From a virus, in IMG/VR virus record IMGVR_UViG_3300042945_001115, positions 1 through 34,954 of that record: a stretch of 34,954 bases of DNA, one strand, 5' to 3'. Of the stretch, positions 14,052 to 21,327 are shown one piece after another; the first letter of the stretch is position 1; every line of letters starts with the position of its first letter. The position numbers and the translations under genes were made by a program. A model generated the notes under the pieces. The model saw nothing but the letters and a program-made list of their open reading frames with translations. It was not told where the DNA came from and did no database searches.

Positions 14052-14057
14052 GCCCTC

Positions 14058-14357
14058 GTGAGGCGGAAGCGACGGCCAACCCCGATTCTGTTGGAGGGGA
14101 TGGATGACTGCCTGCTCGGGGTGGCGTACCCCCGCGCGGAGGAGGACGGGATACCCGTCGCCGTATACAGCGCGGACATGATTGCGGCCCGTTTGCGGGA
14201 CAGGGATGGGCTATCAAACCGAGAGGCGCGGGTATTCGTGGCGGATCGGTTGGAGACCAACTGGATGGGGGTGGGTAGTCCCCGGTTCGTCTGGGCGGCG
14301 ACCGTGGAGGACTTTGGGGCCAAGCGCGACCGCCCAGACCCCGAAGAGCGGGCCTAG
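14058..14357 (+). CDS. Hypothetical 99-residue protein
   Basis: GTG 14058 starts MRRKRRPTPILLEGMDDCLL, followed by PRAEEDGIPVAVYSADMIAA and a helical segment (LSNREARVFVADRLETNWMG) before an acidic tail. DREGLS-type spacing with a WxGxGSPRFVW segment is common in small phage proteins of unknown role. It may be translated from a leaderless mRNA. It ends before a hairpin-rich gap and the right early promoter. Confidence 0.6.
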   Translation: MRRKRRPTPILLEGMDDCLLGVAYPRAEEDGIPVAVYSADMIAARLRDRDGLSNREARVFVADRLETNWMGVGSPRFVWAATVEDFGAKRDRPDPEERA

Positions 14358-14371
14358 AACGCCCCGTGGCG

Positions 14372-14431
14372 CGTCCGTGGCCTTCGGACGGCCCCGTAGA
14401 CCCCCCGCGCTCCCCGGCCCCGTAGGGGCCG
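14372..14431 (+). terminator. Two hairpins after the 99-residue gene
   Basis: CGTCCG/CGGACG (14372-14377 and 14385-14390) and CGGCCCC-GTA-GGGGCCG (14415-14431) form stems of 6 and 7 bp. There is no T-run, so they are weak terminator candidates that could insulate the right early promoter from upstream transcription. Confidence 0.4.
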
Positions 14432-14439
14432 TCCTACGC

Positions 14440-14463
14440 AATTTCGGAAATTCTGCCGAAATT
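14440..14463. promoter_or_regulatory. 8-bp inverted repeat upstream of the right early promoter
   Basis: AATTTCGG (14440-14447) and CCGAAATT (14456-14463) are perfect inverted repeats around an 8-base centre. The site is AT-rich in an otherwise GC-rich genome and lies 13 bases before the -35 box. This is a typical operator position for a dimeric activator or repressor. The helix-turn-helix protein at 16405 or the winged-helix protein at 10727 could be its partner. Confidence 0.55.
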
Positions 14464-14476
14464 CCACCCCACCCCC

Positions 14477-14504
14477 TTGCGCTCCGTATACGGCGGGGTA
14501 ATAT
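14477..14504 (+). promoter_or_regulatory. Right early promoter
   Basis: TTGCGC (14477-14482), 16 bases containing GTATAC, and TAATAT (14499-14504) form a sigma70-like promoter. Its transcript would carry the GCGTT-loop hairpin at 14521-14533 and the ribosome site GAGAGGA before ATG 14565. Confidence 0.65.
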
Positions 14505-14520
14505 TCCGATGTCGGTGGTA

Positions 14521-14533
14521 GGGCGCGTTGCCC
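14521..14533 (+). promoter_or_regulatory. Leader hairpin (GCGTT loop) of the rightward early operon
   Basis: GGGC-GCGTT-GCCC has the same loop as the two leftward leaders but a changed stem pair (G-C at the position that is C-G in the others). Pairing is kept, so this is compensatory variation. Confidence 0.5.
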
Positions 14534-14564
14534 GACCCGCCGACCAGCACGAGAGGACACGAAC

Positions 14565-14849
14565 ATGGACACCCGCAAGACCGCCGCCCGCCGCGAAACC
14601 GCCGCCCGCAACGCTTTCCGCGCCGCCTCAAACGCCTGCAACGCGATCAGCGCGATGATCGGGGAAGTTGAGATTGCCCGCCGCGAGTACGAAACCAGCG
14701 ACCAGCAGGCAAGCGAGGCTTACGCGAAGGCGACCGCGCAGCTGCGCGAACTTCACGACCGCCTGATTGACATCGCGGAAACGGCAGACACAGCTTCGGT
14801 GATGGCGGAAAAGCGCGCCTTCTATCGGCAAATCATCACCAACGCCTGA
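14565..14849 (+). CDS. Hypothetical 94-residue helical protein
   Basis: ATG 14565 follows GAGAGGA. The protein is Ala/Arg/Glu-rich and almost wholly helical (KTAARRETAARNAFRAASNA; EAYAKATAQLRELHDRLIDI). It has a basic N-terminus and a likely coiled coil. As first gene of the rightward early operon it may be a host-interaction protein; no family is recognised. Confidence 0.65.
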   Translation: MDTRKTAARRETAARNAFRAASNACNAISAMIGEVEIARREYETSDQQASEAYAKATAQLRELHDRLIDIAETADTASVMAEKRAFYRQIITNA

Positions 14850-14899
14850 CCCGCACGCGGGGCGATGCGACCGCCCCCAAACCACGAGAGGAACCAGCC

Positions 14900-15154
14900 A
14901 TGCGACTCCTGACCGACATCAAGTTCATCATCCGCCAGAGGAACGCCTATGTCGTCGCGCCCCCCGGCTACGCCCGCCGCGAGGCGGACGGCAAGCTCTA
15001 CCGGGACGGCAGCAGCCTGAACGGTGGACCGGAATGGGGGAACCGCGAACACGCCCACCTGTTCAAGTCTCACCGCGCCGCCGCCCGCGTTGCCAACAAG
15101 TGCTGGCCCGCCCTCATCGAACCCGTCACCATCGACATCACGGAAATGGACTGA
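14900..15154 (+). CDS. Hypothetical 84-residue protein
   Basis: ATG 14900 follows GAGAGGAA. The product has a basic start (RLLTDIKFIIRQRNAYVVAP), a loop-rich centre with WGNREHAHLF, and a C-terminal helix then strand ending TIDITEMD. It could bind nucleic acid, but no motif is recognised. Confidence 0.6.
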   Translation: MRLLTDIKFIIRQRNAYVVAPPGYARREADGKLYRDGSSLNGGPEWGNREHAHLFKSHRAAARVANKCWPALIEPVTIDITEMD

Positions 15155-15156
15155 CC

Positions 15157-15312
15157 ATGATCCCCATCGACCAGCCGACCGCGCCTTGCGACGGATGCGA
15201 CAAGGACACCCCCGTCGAGCAGCTCACCTACTGCATCCACCGCGAGCCGGACGGGATGCCGGACGGCTACAACCTCTGCCCCGCTTGCCTGTCCACGGAA
15301 AACGCCCCATGA
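15157..15312 (+). CDS. 51-residue zinc-ribbon-type protein
   Basis: ATG 15157 lies just after the previous stop. Two CxxC pairs, CDGCDK near the start and CPACLS near the end, flank an acidic, Pro-rich middle. A treble-clef or ribbon fold with one zinc is likely. The stop overlaps the next start as ATGA. Confidence 0.6.
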   Translation: MIPIDQPTAPCDGCDKDTPVEQLTYCIHREPDGMPDGYNLCPACLSTENAP

Positions 15313-15395
15313 AGCACCTCCTCAAGCTCATGCTGCTCGTCAGCGCAGGACTGATCGTGTTCGGGGTATGGATGATCCGAAGGAGCAAGCGATGA
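15309..15395 (+). CDS. 28-residue membrane peptide
   Basis: ATG 15309 overlaps the previous stop, and TGA 15393-15395 overlaps the next start. The peptide has a basic head (MKHLLK), a membrane span (LMLLVSAGLIVFGVWMI) and a basic tail (RRSKR). The overlaps on both sides support real translation. Role unknown. Confidence 0.5.
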   Translation: MKHLLKLMLLVSAGLIVFGVWMIRRSKR

Positions 15396-15631
15396 GCGAC
15401 CAAGACACGAAGGTGCATGGCCGTGATTGGGACAAGCGCATCCACGACCAGATCCAATACCTGCGGGGGTGGGTTGCCACCGCAGGGACGGTCACCATCA
15501 ACGCCGAGCTGCTTGAACACATTGCCGACGAGATTGAAATGCTCCGCAGCCGTTCGCTACGGCTGGAGCGTGAAAATGACACCCTGCGAAACCGCGAGAA
15601 GCGGAGGAAGGAACGAGATGCCAAGGCTTGA
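15392..15631 (+). CDS. Hypothetical 79-residue coiled-coil protein
   Basis: ATG 15392 overlaps the membrane peptide stop. MSDQDTKVHGRDWDKRIHDQ leads into a strongly helical C-terminus (LRLERENDTLRNREKRRKER). The highly charged tail resembles small phage coiled-coil proteins of unknown role. Its end overlaps the start of the next gene by 14 bases. Confidence 0.6.
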   Translation: MSDQDTKVHGRDWDKRIHDQIQYLRGWVATAGTVTINAELLEHIADEIEMLRSRSLRLERENDTLRNREKRRKERDAKA

Positions 15632-15953
15632 TTCCCGAGACAGCGACACCTACCCGTACAGCACCAACCACCATCGCGGCCACAGCCGCACGGTGAGCGA
15701 CCTCGCCATCACCGTGCACCGCGACCCAAACTGCGAGGAGTTTCCGTGGTGCGTCCGCATCCACTCGCCGCACGGGATCATGCCGATGTGCATCTGCGAG
15801 GACCGCGTACTTGCGGAGGGAATCGCGGAGGCCATCGACGCCGCCCTGCGCGGATCTATCCCGGCATGGGAATGCGCCATGAAGGCCATCCGCAAGCACG
15901 CCCGCGACAACCACGGGTGGAACCCGTTTGTTCTCGACAAGGCAGGCGCATGA
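15618..15953 (+). CDS. Hypothetical 111-residue protein
   Basis: I choose ATG 15618 after GGAAGGAA; the longer frame from 15417 overlaps the previous gene. The N-terminus is His/Arg/Ser-rich, the centre is beta-like (WCVRIHSPHGIMPMCICEDR), and the end is helical (CAMKAIRKHARDNHGWNPFV). No family is recognised. Confidence 0.6.
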   Translation: MPRLDSRDSDTYPYSTNHHRGHSRTVSDLAITVHRDPNCEEFPWCVRIHSPHGIMPMCICEDRVLAEGIAEAIDAALRGSIPAWECAMKAIRKHARDNHGWNPFVLDKAGA

Positions 15954-16237
15954 GCCAGCCTCCCACCGACATCGTGCGCGAGCTGCACGGCGCAGCCGAC
16001 CGCGCTGGCCTCGTCTGCACCAAGACCGGGAACTTCCGAGCCGCCATGATCGACGCGGCGCACCTACGAGCCGCCGCCGACGCCATCGCCCGCCTCACCG
16101 CCGAGCGCGACGAGGCGAGGCGGGAAATCTGCAAGCGCACTTCAACGACAAGATGGCATCCGCAGTTTCCATTGATGTCGGAAATTGAGTACGCCGAAGC
16201 GCGCGGCTGGGACTGCTTCAAGGAGGTGAAGCCATGA
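15950..16237 (+). CDS. Hypothetical 95-residue protein
   Basis: ATG 15950 overlaps the previous stop. Two Ala-rich helices (AAMIDAAHLRAAADAIARLT) are followed by a basic link and a C-terminal segment EYAEARGWDCFKEV. Proteins of this build are frequent in phage early regions, without a known function. Confidence 0.6.
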   Translation: MSQPPTDIVRELHGAADRAGLVCTKTGNFRAAMIDAAHLRAAADAIARLTAERDEARREICKRTSTTRWHPQFPLMSEIEYAEARGWDCFKEVKP

Positions 16238-16386
16238 CCACCCCGTTGGACGAACTCCGCAGGGAAAACGAACGGCTCAAGCAGGAACTCACACGCCTCC
16301 ACCGCGAGTGCGACGAGCTGCGCGAACGCCTCAAGCAGTCAAATCACGCCCTCGACGCCCTCGCCGGGTATGCGGCCCCGGAGTAA
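16234..16386 (+). CDS. 50-residue leucine-zipper-like protein
   Basis: ATG 16234 follows AAGGAGG and overlaps the previous stop. MTTPLDELRRENERLKQELT and the rest of the chain place Leu at seven-residue intervals with Glu/Arg/Lys flanks, a clear coiled coil. It is probably a dimeric adaptor. Function unknown. Confidence 0.55.
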   Translation: MTTPLDELRRENERLKQELTRLHRECDELRERLKQSNHALDALAGYAAPE

Positions 16387-16391
16387 CACGC

Positions 16392-16397
16392 TATCCT
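16392..16397 (+). promoter_or_regulatory. -10-like TATCCT box, possible leaderless start
   Basis: TATCCT ends seven bases before ATG 16405, with no ribosome site in between. The same TATCCTC sequence with the same spacing occurs before 19675. Confidence 0.4.
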
Positions 16398-16404
16398 CCT
16401 GCGT

Positions 16405-16647
16405 ATGACCGTCAACGACTACGACGATTTCAAGCGCATCGTGACCGAAGCCATTGCCGTCAAGGGTGGCACGCGATCCGCACTCGCACGCCAGATGGAG
16501 GAAAAGGGCATCCTCCGTGCCCATACCGTCAGATGCCTCCTCGGGTCGCCCGGAACCGTCATCGGCAAGCGCAAGCCCACCTTCGACAGCATCCTCGCCA
16601 TCGCCAACGAAGCCGGGTTTGATCTCGTCCTCAAGGAGCGCGCATGA
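16405..16647 (+). CDS. Helix-turn-helix (Cro/XRE-like) protein
   Basis: This 80-residue protein contains GTRSALARQMEEKGILRAHT, then RCLLGSPGTVIGKRKPTFDS and ILAIANEAGFDLVL. That is the five-helix plan of Cro/C1-type DNA-binding domains, with the recognition helix near residues 38-46. It is placed directly before the ParB-methyltransferase gene, whose start overlaps its stop (ATGA). It may control the switch between early and late transcription. No paired opposing repressor gene is seen. Confidence 0.7.
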   Translation: MTVNDYDDFKRIVTEAIAVKGGTRSALARQMEEKGILRAHTVRCLLGSPGTVIGKRKPTFDSILAIANEAGFDLVLKERA

Positions 16648-17840
16648 CCGACCTCCGCATGGCCGTGGAGGACATCCCGGTCACCGACCTCCACAACGAC
16701 CCCGCCAACGTCCGCAAGCATGGCGAACAGAACCTCGCCGCCATCAAGGCATCCCTCGCCCGCTTCGGGCAGCAGAAGCCCATCGTGGTCAACGCGGACG
16801 GCGTGGTCATCGCCGGGAACGGCACCCTCATGGCCGCACGCGCCCTCGGCTGGCGCACCATCAAGGCCGTCCGCACCAACCTCGCCGGGGCCGACGCCAC
16901 CGCCTTCGCCATCGCGGACAACCGCACCGCCGAACTCGCGGAATGGGACGAGGCCGCGCTGCATCAGCAACTCGCCGCCATCGCCATCGATGACGAGGAA
17001 CTCCTTGCGGCGACAGGCTTTGACGAAAAAGAACTCGCCAAACTCGCCGCCGCTGCCGCCCCGGAAGTCACAGAGGACGAGGTTCCCGAAACACCAGCCG
17101 ACCCCATCACCCAACCCGGCGACCTGTGGCTGCTCGGCAAGCACCGCCTTCTCTGCGGCGACAGCACGAAGGCCGAGGATGTCGAACGGCTGATGGACGG
17201 CCAGCGCGCCGACCTCATGCTCACCGACCCGCCCTACAACGTGGACTATACGGGCAAGACGAAGGATGCCCTCAAGGTCGCCAACGACAGCATGGGCGAT
17301 ACCGACTTCCGAAAGTTCCTTGCCTCGTGCTTCAAGGCCGCGTTCGATTCCCTGAAGCCCGGTGCCTCGTTCTATGTATTCCACGCGGACAGCGAGGGTT
17401 ACAACTTCCGCGGCGCGGTCAAGGACTGCGGGCAGGTCGTGCGGCAATGCCTGATCTGGACGAAGGATGTCCTCGTCATGGGACGGCAGGATTACCAATG
17501 GCAGCACGAGCCGTGCCTGTACGGCTGGAAGGAAGGCGCAGCCCACGGCTGGTACAGCGACCGAAAGCAGACCACCCTGCTTCGCTTCGACCGCCCGACC
17601 CGCAGCGAGGATCACCCGACCATGAAGCCCGTGGCGATGTTCGCCTACCTGATGGGCAACAGCACCGCCCCGCAGGGACTCGCCTACGACCCGTTCTTGG
17701 GAAGCGGCACGACCCTCATCGCCGCCGAACAGCTCGGGCGCACCTGCTACGGCATGGAGATCAGCCCCGCGTACTGCGATGTCATCGTCAAGCGGTGGGA
17801 AACCCTGACCGGGCAGAAGGCCACCCGCAAGGAGGTGTAA
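16644..17840 (+). CDS. ParB-like domain fused to a DNA methyltransferase (beta group)
   Basis: The protein has 398 residues. Residues about 5-110 form a ParB/Sulfiredoxin-type domain (VRKHGEQNLAAIKASLARFG; GVVIAGNGTLMAARALGW; IADNRTAELAEWDEAAL). The methyltransferase follows, with DPPY at 195-198 and the AdoMet motif DPFLGSGTT at 349-357. DPPY before the glycine motif defines the beta group of N4-cytosine or N6-adenine amino-methyltransferases. Such fusions are common in phages and probably modify phage DNA against host restriction, although the target site cannot be read from sequence. Its place just before the terminase genes is typical. Confidence 0.88.
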   Translation: MTDLRMAVEDIPVTDLHNDPANVRKHGEQNLAAIKASLARFGQQKPIVVNADGVVIAGNGTLMAARALGWRTIKAVRTNLAGADATAFAIADNRTAELAEWDEAALHQQLAAIAIDDEELLAATGFDEKELAKLAAAAAPEVTEDEVPETPADPITQPGDLWLLGKHRLLCGDSTKAEDVERLMDGQRADLMLTDPPYNVDYTGKTKDALKVANDSMGDTDFRKFLASCFKAAFDSLKPGASFYVFHADSEGYNFRGAVKDCGQVVRQCLIWTKDVLVMGRQDYQWQHEPCLYGWKEGAAHGWYSDRKQTTLLRFDRPTRSEDHPTMKPVAMFAYLMGNSTAPQGLAYDPFLGSGTTLIAAEQLGRTCYGMEISPAYCDVIVKRWETLTGQKATRKEV

Positions 17841-17841
17841 G

Positions 17842-18231
17842 ATGCCACCGGAGGCCAAGATGCCCGACGAACTGGCGGGGAAAGGGGAAAGTGCGGACGC
17901 GCCCCGGCTGTGGCTACGCGCCATCCGCGAGGGGTGGAGCATCCCGGATGTCGTGAAGCGCGCCGCCGTGTCCCGCGCAGCGCAGATCCTTGCCGACCCC
18001 TCCAGCACCCGCCGCGAGGTCACCCGCGCCACGCAGACCCTCGCCATCCTTGAGCGGCTGTCCATTGACGCCGCCGTACACGAGGATCGCATCTCTCGCC
18101 TTGACGCGGGGACGGCCACGGAGAACATCGCGGTCGTGGATCTGCCAGACAGCACCCTCGCGGCGGTCGCCCATAGCATCGCCAATCCTGACACGGCCCC
18201 CTCGTGCCCCCCAAAGCGAAAGCGCAAGTAA
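17842..18231 (+). CDS. terS: Probable small terminase subunit
   Basis: This 129-residue protein starts one base after the methyltransferase stop and ends 28 bases inside the large terminase gene. The N-terminal half has an HTH-like segment (LRAIREGWSIPDVVKRAAVS), then long helices (TRREVTRATQTLAILERLSI) that could form the oligomer core, and a basic end (PPKRKRK). It would recognise phage DNA for packaging. The assignment relies mainly on its position before the large subunit. Confidence 0.65.
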   Translation: MPPEAKMPDELAGKGESADAPRLWLRAIREGWSIPDVVKRAAVSRAAQILADPSSTRREVTRATQTLAILERLSIDAAVHEDRISRLDAGTATENIAVVDLPDSTLAAVAHSIANPDTAPSCPPKRKRK

Positions 18232-19655
18232 CGCCGCAGGAAGCCGTTGCAGCCGCCCGCGACAACCCGGCGGCGTTCGTGGCCCTGTGCATCGGTCGCC
18301 CCGTGTCTGGCCTGCAGCGCGAACTCCTCGCGCACGCCCTGCTGCACCACTCGTGGTACGCGGAGCTGCCGCGCGGACACGCCAAGACCTCGACCCTCTC
18401 CTACCTCGCCGCATGGTGGCTCGGGAAGCGGCCCGCCACCCGGTTCAAACTCATCGGGTCCAACGACGATGCCGCCGCCGCCACCAGCCGCTTCCTGCGC
18501 GACATCATCCGCTCCCCGATCTACCGCGCCGTATTCCCCGAAATCACCCTGAAGCCCGGTGAGGACACCGTGATGGCGTGGAGCATCGTGGCCCCCGGCC
18601 TCGTCGCCCGCCGCGACCCATCCGTGCAGGCGTCCGGCATCTTCGGGCGCACGGGCGGGCGCGCCGACATCCTGTGGCCCGATGACATCTGCGACCTCCG
18701 CAACGCCGTGCTGCAGCCCGCCTTGCGCGCGCAGGTCAAGGAGGCCATGTCGAACATCTGGCTACCCATGCTCGACCCCTCCGCGCCGCACCCCGGGCGC
18801 ATCTGGCGGTCGGCCACCCCCTTCCACACCGATGACATCACGGCGGATTGGAGGCGCGAGTGCGAGGAGGCCAAGACCCTCCTGCGCCGCCCCTGCACCG
18901 GGACGGACAGCCCGTGGCCGGACATCTTCACCCCCGACATCCTCGCCGCCAAGCGGCGCGAGATGGGTGCAATGGCCTACGCCCGCGCATACGAGCTGGT
19001 CCCCCTGTCGAGCGACCTGCTCGTGTTCCGGCCCGAATGGCTCCGCTACCACCGCCGGGATGCCGTCCCGAACGGGTCGCGCACCGTGGCCGCGCTGGAT
19101 TGGGGCTACGGGCGCAAACGGCAGGAGCGCGACGATCCCGACTACTCCGTCTGCATCGTGGGGGAGGTGGACTACGAGCGCAACCTGTACCTGACGGACA
19201 TCCTGCGCGTCCGCGAGTCGTTCCCTGATTTCGCCCGCATGGCGCGGGAACTCGTGGAACGCCGAGGATGCCAGATGGTCATGGCAGAGGCGAACGGGCC
19301 GCAGAAGGGCGTGTTCGACCAATTCCGCGCTTCGTGCCGCCAGCCCGTGATCGCCGTCGAGCGCACCACCGACAAGCACCTTCGGGCCGCGTCCGCGCAG
19401 CCGTTCGTGGAGCAAGGGAAACTGTCCTTCCCAGAAGGACAGAACGGGCAGGTGGAAAACGCCTTCCGGGCGGTGATAGACGAGATGCTGTCCTTCCCCG
19501 CCGGAAGCCACGATGACACCGTGGATGCCGTGGTCGATCTCTGCACCGCCGCCGCCACCGGGACGGTCGTGACATCCGGCGGCGCGGTCACGGTGTCCAC
19601 GCAACCCGGACGGATGTTTGAATCGCGCGGGGTGCGTCGAAGGATGTTCGGCTGA
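18204..19655 (+). CDS. terL: Large terminase subunit
   Basis: GTG 18204 overlaps the small subunit gene; 483 residues. The ATPase part shows Walker A-like LPRGHAKTS at 55-63 and Walker B ILWPDDICD with D160/D161. The nuclease part shows ALDWGYG with D299 and HDDTVDA with D437/D438, metal ligands of the RNase H-like fold. Together these pump and cut DNA at the portal. The Walker A lysine is in the PRGHAKT variant usual in gp17-like terminases next to DUF935 portals. Start codon and overlap suggest coupling with the small subunit. Confidence 0.93.
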   Translation: MPPKAKAQVTPQEAVAAARDNPAAFVALCIGRPVSGLQRELLAHALLHHSWYAELPRGHAKTSTLSYLAAWWLGKRPATRFKLIGSNDDAAAATSRFLRDIIRSPIYRAVFPEITLKPGEDTVMAWSIVAPGLVARRDPSVQASGIFGRTGGRADILWPDDICDLRNAVLQPALRAQVKEAMSNIWLPMLDPSAPHPGRIWRSATPFHTDDITADWRRECEEAKTLLRRPCTGTDSPWPDIFTPDILAAKRREMGAMAYARAYELVPLSSDLLVFRPEWLRYHRRDAVPNGSRTVAALDWGYGRKRQERDDPDYSVCIVGEVDYERNLYLTDILRVRESFPDFARMARELVERRGCQMVMAEANGPQKGVFDQFRASCRQPVIAVERTTDKHLRAASAQPFVEQGKLSFPEGQNGQVENAFRAVIDEMLSFPAGSHDDTVDAVVDLCTAAATGTVVTSGGAVTVSTQPGRMFESRGVRRRMFG

Positions 19656-19661
19656 CGGCGG

Positions 19662-19667
19662 TATCCT
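19662..19667 (+). promoter_or_regulatory. -10-like TATCCT box before the 54-residue gene
   Basis: TATCCT ends seven bases before ATG 19675 and no ribosome site is visible. It matches the box at 16392 in both sequence and spacing. Confidence 0.4.
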
Positions 19668-19674
19668 CTGCCCC

Positions 19675-19839
19675 ATGCCGAAGAAGCTCAAGCCGAACCG
19701 CAAGTCGGCGCGATCCCCGCGTTACATCATGGAATGCACCGCCGGACGCTACGAGGCGGCATCGTGGATCGGCCTCGGGTGGTCGATCCTGAAGCACCGC
19801 GTCTGGCACCTCTTCAAGCACCGCCGCTGGATGGACTGA
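19675..19839 (+). CDS. 54-residue basic protein
   Basis: ATG 19675 starts MPKKLKPNRKSARSPRYIME, with CTAGRYEAASWIGLGWSILK and a basic Trp-rich end (KHRVWHLFKHRRWMD). It is strongly positive and amphipathic, so it could bind DNA or a membrane. It lies between terminase and portal genes with its own possible promoter. No family is recognised. Confidence 0.55.
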   Translation: MPKKLKPNRKSARSPRYIMECTAGRYEAASWIGLGWSILKHRVWHLFKHRRWMD

Positions 19840-19842
19840 CCG

Positions 19843-21327
19843 ATGGCAGACCCCCGCAGCAATCCCCTGATGCCCAACGCCGTCCCCGGCGCGGGCCTTC
19901 CCCCCGCCAAGCGTCCACGCAAGCCGCTCCCGGCCCCGCAGGAGCGCGGCATCACCGGGCCGCTTGCCCTGCCCGTCGAGGTGCAGCGCACCTTCTTCCG
20001 CACCGCGTCCCTGATGCTGCGGAACTCCAGCCTCGCCTACAGGCTGGACCCCAACTACCAAGCGATGATGCGGGCGGACGCCGACATCGAAGGCGTCCTG
20101 CGGTCCCTGCTCGTCACCCTCGGCGGGCTTGAATGGAATGTCGTGGCCGATGACGAGGAGAACCCGCGGCTCGTCAACCTCGCGCAGCGCATCTCCGACA
20201 TCGTGAACGCCATCCCCCGCCGCAGCGACCTCTTCCGGTCGCTCCACGAAGCGGTCTGGTACGGCTGCAGCGCGGCCAACATCGTCTACGAGCGCGATCC
20301 TGTCCTCGGCGTCCGCGTGGCCGAATGGCTCCCGATGGCCTCGGACACCCTCGCCTTCGATCAGCGCGGCAACCTCGCCATGCGCGTCGGCAGCGCGTAC
20401 ATCAACGAGCCGTCCGTCACCGACCTCGGCTTCGACAGCCTCGTCCACCTGTTCACGGAGAACGAGCGCAGGGCCGTCATCCTGCACCGCGTGTTCACGA
20501 CCGCGCCGAACTTCATCGACCCCAACACCTCAGAGGCCATCTACCGTGGCGTCGGCGCGCGCGATGTGTGCTGGTACATCTGGCTGCTCAAGCAGGAGAT
20601 CCTGCAGAACGCCGCCGCATACGCCGAACGCTACGCCCTCGGCATCCGCGTGGGGTACTACCCCGCCGGGAACGATGCCGCCAAGAGCGAGATGCTGACG
20701 GTCCTGCAGAACCTCGTCAACGACAACTCCGTGGTGCTGCCGCGCATCGGCCCCAACGAGTCGATGTACGACATCGACATCAAGGACGCCAACGCGGGAC
20801 GGGCGGCGATTTTCATGGATATGGTCAACTGGCTCTCGGGGAAGCTCAAGGAGGCCATCCTCGGGCAGTCCCTCACGAGCGAGGCCGGATCGACGGGACT
20901 CGGCTCCGGGGTCGCCAACCTTCACGCCGACACCCTCTCCCGCGTCATCCGCTACCACGCGGACGCCCTTGGGGAGAGCATCACCACCGACCTCGTGCGC
21001 GTCCTCGCCGGAATGCTCGGGGCCACGGACGAGGAGGCGCGTTCCCTGCGCTTCGTGTTCGCGCCGGAACGCCCCGACAAGAAGGAACGCCTTGAGGCCA
21101 TCGAACGCTTCGTGACGATGGGCGGACGGGTCGCGGAGCGCGAGGTGCGCGACCTGCTCGGCCTGTCGGAACCGGATGACGGCGAGGCCGTCCTCGGCGG
21201 CGCGAAGAGCGGGGAGAACCCGCTGGCGGCCCTGCTCGGGCAGGGCGGCGAGTCGGAGACCGACGAAGCCCCGGCCCCCGAAGCCCCGAAGGTCGCGGCC
21301 ATGCGGAAGCGCAAGCGGAAGGCATGA
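19843..21327 (+). CDS. Portal protein, Mu gp29-like (DUF935)
   Basis: The protein has 494 residues. The order of segments fits the DUF935/gp29 portal family: YQAMMRADADIEGVLRSLLV, LHEAVWYGCSAANIVYERDP, AAYAERYALGIRVGYYPAGN, IFMDMVNWLSGKLKEAILGQ and SLTSEAGSTGLGSGVANLHA. The C-terminal region is acidic and Pro/Ala-rich, ending in a basic tail (RKRKRKA). As a dodecameric ring at one capsid vertex it would pass DNA and join the tail. Its stop overlaps the gpF-like start (ATGA), the usual gp29-gpF order. Confidence 0.9.
   Translation: MADPRSNPLMPNAVPGAGLPPAKRPRKPLPAPQERGITGPLALPVEVQRTFFRTASLMLRNSSLAYRLDPNYQAMMRADADIEGVLRSLLVTLGGLEWNVVADDEENPRLVNLAQRISDIVNAIPRRSDLFRSLHEAVWYGCSAANIVYERDPVLGVRVAEWLPMASDTLAFDQRGNLAMRVGSAYINEPSVTDLGFDSLVHLFTENERRAVILHRVFTTAPNFIDPNTSEAIYRGVGARDVCWYIWLLKQEILQNAAAYAERYALGIRVGYYPAGNDAAKSEMLTVLQNLVNDNSVVLPRIGPNESMYDIDIKDANAGRAAIFMDMVNWLSGKLKEAILGQSLTSEAGSTGLGSGVANLHADTLSRVIRYHADALGESITTDLVRVLAGMLGATDEEARSLRFVFAPERPDKKERLEAIERFVTMGGRVAEREVRDLLGLSEPDDGEAVLGGAKSGENPLAALLGQGGESETDEAPAPEAPKVAAMRKRKRKA

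Larger units (their letters stand above)
13251..14057. other. 807-bp hairpin-rich non-coding region
   Basis: No frame here has convincing codon use, a ribosome site or recognisable protein content on either strand. The stretch instead contains at least ten hairpins, three copies of CGTAAGYG at 13322, 13342 and 13371, a promoter at 13578-13605 and a long GC palindrome near 13984-14032. It separates the leftward nuclease gene from the rightward early operon. It could be a structured RNA locus, a replication origin or both. No tRNA, tmRNA or RNase P signature is seen. Confidence 0.65.

Noticed and set aside
13505-14107. 200-residue open frame across the non-coding region
   Set aside because: It has low-complexity Arg/Ala content at the end, no ribosome site and no known motif, and it runs across strong hairpins and into the next gene.
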